NCBI GenBank assembly: GCA_937998045.1
Contig: CALKVG010000078.1
Location: 1 to 5,646 of the forward strand
Direction of reading: 5' to 3'
Length of the DNA stretch: 5,646 bases
Source of the DNA: an uncultured Myxococcales bacterium
GTDB lineage: Bacteria > Myxococcota_A > Polyangia > Polyangiales > Polyangiaceae
Below are positions 1 through 5,601 of the stretch, one piece after another. The notes beneath the pieces were generated by a model. That model did not search any database. It saw only the letters and a list, made by a program, of their open reading frames with translations, and had not been told where the DNA came from. The position numbers and the translations under genes are program-made. The number at the start of each line of letters is the position of its first letter. The first letter of the stretch is position 1.

Positions 1-2
1 GG

Positions 3-1751
3 ACTCCGCTGGGGGACGGCGGACCTGTGGTGGTGGATTGGCCCAGCGCTGCGTGTCAGGCGCAAACGGCGTCCCTCCTGGGCAAGATGAGCCGACTGCA
101 AAAGGCGGGGCAAATGGTGTCGCCGGTCAACCCCGCGGACTCCGACGTTCAGCAGAACCAATACGGCTCCATTCTCTCGGGAGGCAGTAACAACCCGACG
201 TCGGGCAACACGCCGGCCGACTGGGCGGCCATGACGGACAGCTATCTCCAGGACACCGTGAGCGGGCCCCTGGGCATCCCGGAGATCTACGCCCTCGACG
301 CGGTCCACGGGAACAGCCATCCGAGCGGGACGGTGATCTTCCCTCACGCCATCGGCCTGGCGTCTTCGCGCGACGCGAACCTGGTGATGCAGGTCGGCCA
401 GATGACGGCGCTGGAGTCCATCGCGACCGGCGTGACGATGACGTACGCGCCTCAGGCGAGCGTCGCCTGGGACGCCCGCTGGGGGCGATTTTACGAAACG
501 TTCAGCGAGGACGTGGACTGGGCCGCCGAGATGGTCGCAGCGGAGGTCATAGGACTCCAGGGGCCGATGGGGCTCGGCTCGGGGAATCCAGGAATCATCG
601 CGTGCGCGAAGCACTGGGCCGGCGACGGCCAGGGCACCGCAGGCAAGTCGTTTTTGCCGAACTGGGCCGGGGTCGTCGACCGGAGTGACATCGAAGTCAA
701 CCAGTCGGACATGGAGAAATACGGCATGGCGGCGTACGTGCCGGCCATCCAGGCGGGCCTCGGCTGCATGATGGTGAGCGACACGACGTGGAATGGAAAG
801 TTCATCACGTCGAACTCGACGATGATCACGACGCTGCTCAAGGGCATGTACGGTTTCAAAGGGATCGTCCTTACCGACTGGAACGCCAACGTCAACGCAG
901 GCGGTGTCGAGCCCACCATCAACGCCGGCGTGGACATGCTCATGGAGCCCGATGCGCCGCCCGCGGCCGACAGCTGGCAGAACGCCGTCCAGACCATCGC
1001 GAACGACACGAACATTCCCGACTCGCGCATCGACGACGCGGTCACGCGCATTCTGAACGTCAAGTGTCAGGCGGGGCTCTTCAATTTCAAACGCGACCCA
1101 TCGCTCCTGGCCAGCGTCGGCTCCGCGGACCACCGCGCCCTCGCGCGCAAGGCTGTGGCTCAGTCTCTGGTCGTCCTGCAGAACAACAACAAGGTGCTGC
1201 CCCTCTCCAAGACCGCCAAGATCTGGATTGGTGGTAGCGGCGCCAACAACCTGAGCAATCAGTGCGGCGGCTGGACGATCAACTGGCAGGGCAACGGCAA
1301 CGCGACGACCGGCACGACCATCCAGCAAGCCATCGGAAAGGTGACGAATCTGGCCGGCGATATGAACAGCGCCGACATCGACATCGTCGTCCTCAGCGAG
1401 CCGCCGTACGCCGAGACGCCGGGCGACAGCCAGACGATCAACACCCTCCCGGCCGCCGACTTCACGCTGCTCTCTCAGGCCAAAGCGACCGGAAAGCCCG
1501 TCGTCGCGATCGTGATCAGCGGGCGCACCGTACAGATCGCGGACAACCTCGCCAACGCGGACGCGTGGATCGCCGCCTGGCTCCCCGGCACAGAGGGAGA
1601 CGGCGTCGCCGACGTTCTCTTCGGGGACGTGAAGCCCACCGGCAAGTTGAGCCACAGCTGGCGCAAAGACGACTCGCAGGACAACTTCATGACCTGCTGC
1701 AACGGCAACTACCAGCCGCTCTTCCCGCTCGGCTTCGGCCTCACGTACTAG
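3..1751 (+). CDS. Family 3 glycoside hydrolase, beta-glucan exohydrolase/beta-glucosidase type (5' partial)
   Basis: Likely a secreted exo-acting beta-glucosidase that removes glucose from beta-glucans or cello-oligosaccharides. The frame is open to the window edge, so the start and signal peptide are probably missing; GTG 27 is only the first start-like codon in view. Numbering from GTG 27, the N-terminal barrel has LLGKMSRLQKAGQM, the substrate-binding Asp91 in ALDAVHG, WGRFYETFSED, the Lys195-His196 pair in CAKHWAGDG, and the nucleophile Asp284 in VLTDWNAN. The C-terminal domain has the CGGWTINWQG loop (Trp416, Trp420, matching the tryptophan clamp of barley ExoI) and the likely acid/base Glu463 in PYAETPGD. 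It ends in PLFPLGFGLTY with no added fibronectin or carbohydrate-binding domain. All key residues are present and no frameshift is seen. Family and catalytic roles come from ExoI knowledge; the exact substrate is not determinable. It converges on the kinase gene 21 bp away. Confidence 0.95.
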   Translation, partial: TPLGDGGPVVVDWPSAACQAQTASLLGKMSRLQKAGQMVSPVNPADSDVQQNQYGSILSGGSNNPTSGNTPADWAAMTDSYLQDTVSGPLGIPEIYALDAVHGNSHPSGTVIFPHAIGLASSRDANLVMQVGQMTALESIATGVTMTYAPQASVAWDARWGRFYETFSEDVDWAAEMVAAEVIGLQGPMGLGSGNPGIIACAKHWAGDGQGTAGKSFLPNWAGVVDRSDIEVNQSDMEKYGMAAYVPAIQAGLGCMMVSDTTWNGKFITSNSTMITTLLKGMYGFKGIVLTDWNANVNAGGVEPTINAGVDMLMEPDAPPAADSWQNAVQTIANDTNIPDSRIDDAVTRILNVKCQAGLFNFKRDPSLLASVGSADHRALARKAVAQSLVVLQNNNKVLPLSKTAKIWIGGSGANNLSNQCGGWTINWQGNGNATTGTTIQQAIGKVTNLAGDMNSADIDIVVLSEPPYAETPGDSQTINTLPAADFTLLSQAKATGKPVVAIVISGRTVQIADNLANADAWIAAWLPGTEGDGVADVLFGDVKPTGKLSHSWRKDDSQDNFMTCCNGNYQPLFPLGFGLTY

Positions 1752-1756
1752 CGCGA

Positions 1757-1773
1757 ACGGCTTCGGCCGCCGT
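1757..1773. terminator. Small hairpin at the convergent gene junction (possible weak terminator)
   Basis: Between the two stop codons, CGGC (1758-1761) and GCCG (1766-1769) flank TTCG, giving a C(UUCG)G tetraloop, an unusually stable RNA loop, on the + strand. An alternative fold pairs ACGGC (1757-1761) with GCCGT (1769-1773). The stem is only 4-5 bp and no T-run follows, so termination is an inference. It is the only structure in the 21-bp gap separating the glycosidase and kinase ends. Confidence 0.3.
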
Positions 1774-3437
1774 CAATAGCACGTCGAGCTGACGCGCTTG
1801 GTGTGCGGGCAGTGGAACAGGCCGAAGCCGTCCGAGGTGTACGCCGTCTGGAGGTGCCATAGCCTGCAGTTGAGCGTATTGCCGCTCTGGAGCGCGGTGT
1901 CGCCGGCATCTGCAACATACGGGTACGACTTGCACGCGGCGCGGCACTCGGTGAGGCCGTCCGCGTAGGGCGGTGGTTTCGGCGGCACGCAGTACGTGAC
2001 GGCCAGCGCGCAGAAAGGCTCGCACGGATCCTTGCCGCACTGGCGCCCGCCCAGCGGCCCCGCCGCGCGGCAATGCTCACCCGGCGAGCCTTCGGCTGCG
2101 CCCGCGTGATAGAGGCGGCAACCGAGCGTCCCGTCGGCGGTATCTCCCGCACCGACGCCGATCTCGAAAGCGGGGCACATCTTCATGCAAATGTCCCGGG
2201 AGAGATATTCCGCATTGGCCCCCGTGCAGTTTTTCAGGACCAGATCGCAATACCGCTCGCACGACACCGGCGCGGTCGCTGGAGAAGACGCCGGCGAGGA
2301 CACCGGCGCCACGGGCGCCGGCGCGGCGGGCGTCGACGAAGCAGACGGAGCGCCGACTTCCGACGCAGTGGCTTTTGCACGCGCAGCGTGGCTCGCTCGC
2401 CGGAGCCACGGGACGCTGGCGAGGCCGCCCGCGGCCACCACGATCGCGCCGGCTCCGATCCAGAGCGGCGCGAGTCTGCGCTGGGTGACCGTGCGGCGGG
2501 GCACGTCGGATGCCGGCGCGAGCACGGTAGGCTGAAGCTGGAAGACGACCGGCGACGCCGCAGCTCGCGCCGCGCTGGCGCTTTGCGCGCAGCGCCGGAG
2601 CGCCTCGGCAAGATCTCGGGGGCGCTGGATCCGGAACGACGGGTCCTTCTGGAGGCAGCGCATGATGACGGCCTCGAGCTCGGCGTCGACGGCCGGCGCC
2701 AGTCTTCGCAGCGCGGGCGGCGCCTGATGCACGATGCGGTAGAGAACGGAGGCCAATTCGATGCCGGGGAAGGGCACGTCCCCGGCCGCGCATTCGAAGA
2801 GAACGGTGCCAAGGGCATAGATGTCGCCTCGTCCGTCCATTGGCTTCGCTTCGACCTGCTCGGGGCTCATATAGGCAACCGTCCCGAGGACCGTCCCCGG
2901 ATGCGTGAGCCGCTGCTCGGACAGCGCCGTCGCCAGGCCGAAGTCCGCCAAGAGGACGCGCGTCGCGCCCTCTTTGCGGACGATCATGATGTTCTCGGGC
3001 TTGATGTCGCGGTGCACGATGCCGATCGAGTGCGCGTGCTCCAGCGCTTCGGCTGCCTGGATGCCCAGGTCGACGACCTCCGACGGCTGCAGGCGCCCCT
3101 CGCGCTCGAGGACCTCCCGGAGGTTCGAGCCGGGCACGAACGCCATCACCAGGAAGAGCGCGTCGCCATCGAGGCCGATGTCGTACACACTCACGATCCC
3201 GGGGTGGTCCATCTTCGCGATGACGCGCGCCTCGCGGAGGAAGCGGGAGCGTGCCTCCTCCGGGAGCTGGGCGGCTCCGATCCGCTTCACGGCGACGTCC
3301 CGGTCGAGGAGCACGTCGTGCGCGAGATACACGACGCCCATTCCCCCACGGCCAAGCTCGCGCACGATCTCGTACCGGTTCCCGAGCTTCTGGCCGATCA
3401 TCCTGCTTGCTCGCGGCCCATGGTAGCGCGCCGCCAT
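1773..3437 (-). CDS. Transmembrane Ser/Thr protein kinase with duplicated cysteine-rich extracytoplasmic domain
   Basis: A PknB/Hanks-type kinase, likely a membrane receptor that phosphorylates cytoplasmic Ser/Thr targets. Residues about 22-285 are a complete kinase domain: glycine loop GRGGMG (29-34), VAVK Lys51, alpha-C Glu69, catalytic HRDIKPEN (142-149, Asp144), DFG Asp165, activation-loop threonines 182 and 186, and SPE 191-193, so it should be active. One membrane helix (about 323-345) follows, then an Ala/Pro/Ser linker (about 348-392), then two 8-Cys repeats outside the membrane: Cys 393, 397, 404, 417, 421, 440, 456, 467 and Cys 472, 476, 483, 498, 502, 524, 543, 553. Both contain CRL(Y/W)H and an HC pair. 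There are no PASTA repeats. ATG 3401 (Met13, MIGQKLGNRYEIV) is the more typical start; the 12 extra residues from 3437 lack a ribosome site. The Cys-rich style resembles lipoproteins of polyangial myxobacteria (recollection). The ligand is unknown. Confidence 0.93.
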   Translation of the reverse strand: MAARYHGPRASRMIGQKLGNRYEIVRELGRGGMGVVYLAHDVLLDRDVAVKRIGAAQLPEEARSRFLREARVIAKMDHPGIVSVYDIGLDGDALFLVMAFVPGSNLREVLEREGRLQPSEVVDLGIQAAEALEHAHSIGIVHRDIKPENIMIVRKEGATRVLLADFGLATALSEQRLTHPGTVLGTVAYMSPEQVEAKPMDGRGDIYALGTVLFECAAGDVPFPGIELASVLYRIVHQAPPALRRLAPAVDAELEAVIMRCLQKDPSFRIQRPRDLAEALRRCAQSASAARAAASPVVFQLQPTVLAPASDVPRRTVTQRRLAPLWIGAGAIVVAAGGLASVPWLRRASHAARAKATASEVGAPSASSTPAAPAPVAPVSSPASSPATAPVSCERYCDLVLKNCTGANAEYLSRDICMKMCPAFEIGVGAGDTADGTLGCRLYHAGAAEGSPGEHCRAAGPLGGRQCGKDPCEPFCALAVTYCVPPKPPPYADGLTECRAACKSYPYVADAGDTALQSGNTLNCRLWHLQTAYTSDGFGLFHCPHTKRVSSTCY

Positions 3438-3471
3438 CGGACGAGGCGATCTGGACTACGCGATCCCCCCC

Positions 3472-3492
3472 CGGGCTCAGGACATGAGCCCG
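3472..3492. promoter_or_regulatory. Perfect 8+8-bp inverted repeat upstream of the kinase
   Basis: CGGGCTCA (3472-3479) and TGAGCCCG (3485-3492) are exact reverse complements separated by 5 bases. The repeat sits 35 bp upstream of ATG 3437, 71 bp upstream of ATG 3401, and 80 bp past the thioesterase stop. It abuts an 8-base C run (3465-3472). It could be a regulator operator for the kinase gene, or a terminator stem for the thioesterase transcript, although no T-run follows on either strand. Confidence 0.45.
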
Positions 3493-3571
3493 TCCGGTTT
3501 CGGCGCGCTCGGAGTCGCTGCAGATCCGCCGTTCGACGCGATCCCCTCCAGACCGTCACGTCGCCGTAGAA

Positions 3572-4042
3572 TCAGCGTCCTTTCGCGTCTTCGCCGCGAA
3601 GGACCATGCAGGTGCTGTAAACGCGCGCCACCAGGCTCCCTGCGTCGTCGGTGACCTCGCACTCGAGCAGACCCAGCGATCGCGTGCGCTTCACGAGCTG
3701 TGCCGTCGCGTGCAGCCGCGCCTTCCACACCGGCTTCAGGAACTTCACCGTCAAGTCGAGCGACGTGAACGACTCGTCGTCCTCGAGCGTCGAGGCCATC
3801 GCCGTACCGAGGGCCGCGTCGGCCAGGTCGCACAGAATGCCGCCGTGGAGCGTGCCCATGGGATTCGCGTGCTGAGGGCCGGCGTTCAGCTCGAAGACCG
3901 AGCGGCCGAGGTCGATGGAGACGAAATCGAAACCCACGAGCTTGGCGACGGGCGGGGGTTCGGCCTCCCGGCGGATGATCGCCCGCATCTGCTCGAGGTG
4001 CTTCGTCGTCTTCGGGCCTTGGATGCGCGGCTTCGCTTCCAT
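3572..4042 (-). CDS. PaaI-type hotdog-fold acyl-CoA thioesterase
   Basis: A 156-residue cytoplasmic hotdog thioesterase, expected to hydrolyse acyl- or aryl-CoA thioesters. The diagnostic motif is NPMGTLHGGILCDLADAALG (residues 60-79): His66-Gly-Gly binds and polarises the thioester, and Asp75 is nine residues further on, the same spacing as His52/Asp61 in E. coli PaaI. The following strands FTSLDLTVKFLKPV and the closing VARVYSTCMVL fit the family, as does the length. ATG 4042 was chosen because AGGAGA (4053 to 4048 on the minus strand) lies six bases before it. The longer reading from 4129 would start inside the promoter region and add 29 residues with no family match. It is divergent from the TetR gene, which probably regulates it. 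The substrate is not readable; a menaquinone or phenylacetate role cannot be argued from context. Confidence 0.9.
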   Translation of the reverse strand: MEAKPRIQGPKTTKHLEQMRAIIRREAEPPPVAKLVGFDFVSIDLGRSVFELNAGPQHANPMGTLHGGILCDLADAALGTAMASTLEDDESFTSLDLTVKFLKPVWKARLHATAQLVKRTRSLGLLECEVTDDAGSLVARVYSTCMVLRGEDAKGR

Positions 4043-4047
4043 CGCTT

Positions 4048-4053
4048 TCTCCT
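4048..4053 (-). promoter_or_regulatory. Shine-Dalgarno site of the thioesterase gene
   Basis: The minus strand reads AGGAGA six bases before ATG 4042. This decides the start against the upstream in-frame ATG at 4129. Confidence 0.7.
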
Positions 4054-4111
4054 GCGTCGCGTCTGCACCCGTGCGCCCGCCCGGCACGAGCCGGCGCGTG
4101 AGCGCCGGGCA

Positions 4112-4140
4112 TTGCGTTGCGAGTATCATGGTAATATGAT
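4112..4140 (+). promoter_or_regulatory. Sigma70-like promoter for the TetR gene
   Basis: TTGCGT (4112-4117) and TATGAT (4135-4140) are separated by 17 bases. The -10 box matches TATAAT at five of six positions; the -35 is weaker at three of six. The segment is notably A+T-rich against its surroundings. Transcription would begin near 4147, leaving a leader of about 50 nt before ATG 4198. The call is from consensus matching only. Confidence 0.5.
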
Positions 4141-4160
4141 GGACGTAATCAGAACGTCAA
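4133..4160 (-). promoter_or_regulatory. Sigma70-like promoter for the thioesterase gene, overlapping the TetR promoter
   Basis: On the minus strand TTGACG (4160 to 4155) matches the -35 consensus at five of six positions. A -10-like CATATT (4138 to 4133, 16-base spacer) or TATTAC (4136 to 4131, 18-base spacer) follows; each matches at four of six. The -10 region coincides with that of the opposing TetR promoter, so the two polymerases would compete and one bound protein could block both. Confidence 0.45.
4142..4158. promoter_or_regulatory. Candidate TetR operator (GACGT-N7-ACGTC)
   Basis: GACGT (4142-4146) and ACGTC (4154-4158) form a 17-bp dyad, the size usual for TetR-family operators. It lies just downstream of the TetR -10 box and overlaps the thioesterase -35 box. 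A second dyad, ATCAT-N6-ATGAT (4125-4140), covers both -10 regions. Binding by the adjacent repressor is inferred from position. Confidence 0.45.
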
Positions 4161-4197
4161 GGGTCGAGGCGCCCGCGCGCGAGGAAGAAGGGGCCCG

Positions 4198-4791
4198 ATG
4201 AGCGCCAAGGTCGAACAAAAGGAGAAGTCGCACGAGACGATCCTCGCGTCCGCGGCGCGCCTCGTGCGAGAGCGAGGCATCTCGGGCGCGCGAGTGGCCG
4301 ACGTCATGAAGGGCGCCGGCCTGACGGTCGGCGGGTTCTACGCGCATTTTGCGTCCAAGGAGGCGCTCGTGGACGAGGCGCTGCGCCGCACCGGCGCGGA
4401 GCTCCGCGACCGACTGTTCGCGCGCCTGGACGAGAAACCCGAGGCGGATCGCGCGGAGGTCGTCCTCAAGCGATATCTGTCGGCGGCTCACCGCGATGCA
4501 GGCAGCCTGGGCTGCCCCTTGCCCGCAGTCGTCGGCGAGATCGGGACGACGGCCGCGGAGCACCGGGACGTCCTCGCGGAGCAGGTGGAGGCCCTGAGCA
4601 CGAGGCTCCACGAGCACTTGCCCGGGAACCGGGGCGCGACGGGGAGAGCGCTCGCCCTGGGACTGGTGGCGCTGATGGTCGGCGGCTTGAGCCTCGCCCG
4701 TGCGCTCCGGGGAACGGACCTCTCGGACGAAGTCATCCGCGCGTGCCGCACGCTGGGCGCGGCGGCCGCACGCGGCATGACGAAAACCTAG
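4198..4791 (+). CDS. TetR/AcrR-family transcriptional repressor
   Basis: A 197-residue ligand-responsive DNA-binding repressor. The N-terminal domain shows the family pattern: HETILASAARLVRERGISG (about 12-30), then a helix-turn-helix RVADVMKGAGLTVGGFYAHF (32-51) and FASKEAL (51-57). The C-terminal ligand and dimer domain carries GCPLP (105-109), common in one TetR subgroup, and ends in an Ala-rich helix. Length is typical. ATG 4198 is preceded by a purine-rich stretch with AGGA at 4182-4185 and AAGGGG at 4188-4193. The gene is divergent from the thioesterase with a 155-bp shared control region, so it probably represses itself and that gene. The ligand cannot be read from the sequence. Confidence 0.93.
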   Translation: MSAKVEQKEKSHETILASAARLVRERGISGARVADVMKGAGLTVGGFYAHFASKEALVDEALRRTGAELRDRLFARLDEKPEADRAEVVLKRYLSAAHRDAGSLGCPLPAVVGEIGTTAAEHRDVLAEQVEALSTRLHEHLPGNRGATGRALALGLVALMVGGLSLARALRGTDLSDEVIRACRTLGAAAARGMTKT

Positions 4792-4797
4792 ACCATC

Positions 4798-4820
4798 CTC
4801 GGCACGACTCCGCCGAGTCG
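4798..4820 (+). terminator. Two alternative hairpins just after the TetR gene
   Basis: CTCGGC (4798-4803) can pair with GCCGAG (4812-4817), or CGACTC (4805-4810) with GAGTCG (4815-4820) around a 4-base loop. The folds exclude each other because they share bases. They start 7 nt past the stop codon. There is no T-run, so this is at best a GC-rich, weak or factor-assisted terminator. Confidence 0.35.
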
Positions 4821-4822
4821 AT

Positions 4823-4990
4823 CTCGGACAACGGGCCCTTGTCCTTTGACAATGGACCGTTGATCTTCGTCAGCGGCCGTCCGTTCTCTGACAACGGTCG
4901 GTTCTTCTCAGTCAGTGGGCCGCTCTTCTCCCTTAGAGGTCCGTCGATCTCTGAACATCGGCCGTTGTTCTCTGTGCGCTCGGCGGAGGT
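4823..4990. repeat. Degenerate 21-bp tandem repeat array (about 8 units)
   Basis: Units start at 4823, 4844, 4865, 4886, 4907, 4928, 4949 and 4970, all exactly 21 bp with no spacers; the eighth is decaying. Every unit starts CT, and position 5 is G in seven of eight. The consensus core is the dyad ACAACGG-n-CCGTTGT. Because 21 is a multiple of three, the array reads as heptapeptides: S-D-N-G-P-L-F type on the plus strand and N-N-G-P-L-S-E type on the minus strand. Neither flanking frame looks like a real protein. The function is unknown. Confidence 0.85.
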
Positions 4991-5502
4991 GTTACGCGCT
5001 CCGGCTCGAGTGCCCGGACGCCGTCGTCGCGCCTGCGGAACGTCGACCGACGAAAGCGACCCAACGCAGGTCGACTTCGCTCCCCTCACCTGGTCGAGTC
5101 GGAACGGCGCGATTTGCCCCCGCCCATCCGGACTATCTTTCGGAGAGCTAGGTGCACAGATATCCCACTCGGGGAGGAAGCTCCCCCATCGAGCTGGTTG
5201 GGGCCGTCGAATCGTCGTCGTGCCGCGGTCGCGCTCGCCGATGCGAACGTCGACGCGGTCGCACGGTTGTCTACGAAAATTGCGCGCCGTTACGACGTAG
5301 CCCTGCGGGGTCGGGGGCGGCTCCGTGCGCGCCGAACGTCGCGCAGGCGACGGCCATGGCGACGGCCATGAGGCCGTGGCGCGTCCAGGTGCGGCCTCGA
5401 AGGACGCGCCATGAGACGCGCGCCGCACGAAAAGACCCGGCGATACGCGCGGTGGAGTAACCTGGTACGCCGCATGCGAAGAGGCGTGCGAGAGGACGGA
5501 GC
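4991..5502. other. Intergenic stretch without a convincing gene
   Basis: Open frames cross this region on both strands, but they are Arg/Pro/Ser-rich, lack domain motifs and have no good ribosome sites. Small structures seen are a perfect hairpin GGGGAG (5171-5176) with CTCCCC (5181-5186) around GAAG, and an exact tandem copy of GCGACGGCCATG (5347-5358 and 5359-5370). No tRNA or rRNA pattern was seen. Confidence 0.6.
5347..5370. repeat. Exact 12-bp tandem duplication
   Basis: GCGACGGCCATG occurs twice in direct succession. On the minus strand it reads MAVAMAVA within a short hydrophobic frame that begins at 5369 and stops at 5271 (32 codons), resembling a signal peptide with nothing after it. 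Confidence 0.7.
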
Positions 5503-5601
5503 ATGACGCGTACGATTATTCCGGTGACGGCAAGTTTGGCTTTGGGGATTCTCTTGACGGGATGTGGGAACAACCAGAGCACCGGCGTCGATGGCGGAAC
5601 G
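5503..5601 (+). CDS. N-terminus of a lipoprotein (3' truncated by adapter)
   Basis: ATG 5503 opens a frame with a clear lipoprotein signal peptide: MTRTIIPVTASLALGILLTG, then Cys21 and GNNQSTGVDGGT. A basic residue at position 3, a hydrophobic core (about 5-18) and the LTGC lipobox predict cleavage before Cys21 and lipidation, placing the protein at the cell envelope. AGAGG (5491-5495) lies seven bases before the ATG. The GNNQSTGVDGG stretch after the Cys resembles the flexible tether of myxobacterial lipoproteins. Only 33 residues are genuine; at 5602 the frame runs into adapter-encoded LSLIHISEPTRQAE. The mature function is unknown. Confidence 0.75.

Noticed and set aside
27..29. GTG 27 as the true start of the glycoside hydrolase
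   Set aside because: The frame is open upstream to the edge, no ribosome site is seen, and a signal peptide expected for this family would lie further upstream.
2280..2400. Ala/Pro/Ser low-complexity stretch as a DNA repeat
   Set aside because: It encodes the periplasmic linker of the kinase and shows no regular nucleotide period.
2073..3569. 498-codon open frame on the plus strand opposite the kinase
   Set aside because: It is antisense to a kinase with all catalytic motifs, is extremely Arg-rich and shows no domain; a GC-rich shadow frame.
4043..4129. Longer thioesterase start at ATG 4129
   Set aside because: It would place the start inside the promoter/operator region and bypass the strong AGGAGA site before ATG 4042.
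4823..4990. CRISPR array
   Set aside because: Units are contiguous, degenerate and 21 bp with no unique spacers; no cas genes are nearby.
5171..5186. GGGGAG/CTCCCC hairpin as an intrinsic terminator
   Set aside because: No gene ends nearby and no T-run follows on either strand; mentioned only within the intergenic description.
4743..5300. 185-codon plus-strand frame through the repeat array
   Set aside because: It starts inside the TetR gene, and beyond the repeats shows no recognisable protein character.
4733..5428. 231-codon minus-strand frame containing the heptad repeats
   Set aside because: It overlaps the 3' end of the TetR gene, is Pro/Arg/Ser-rich outside the repeats, has no visible ribosome site or domain, and stays open because the repeat period is a multiple of three.
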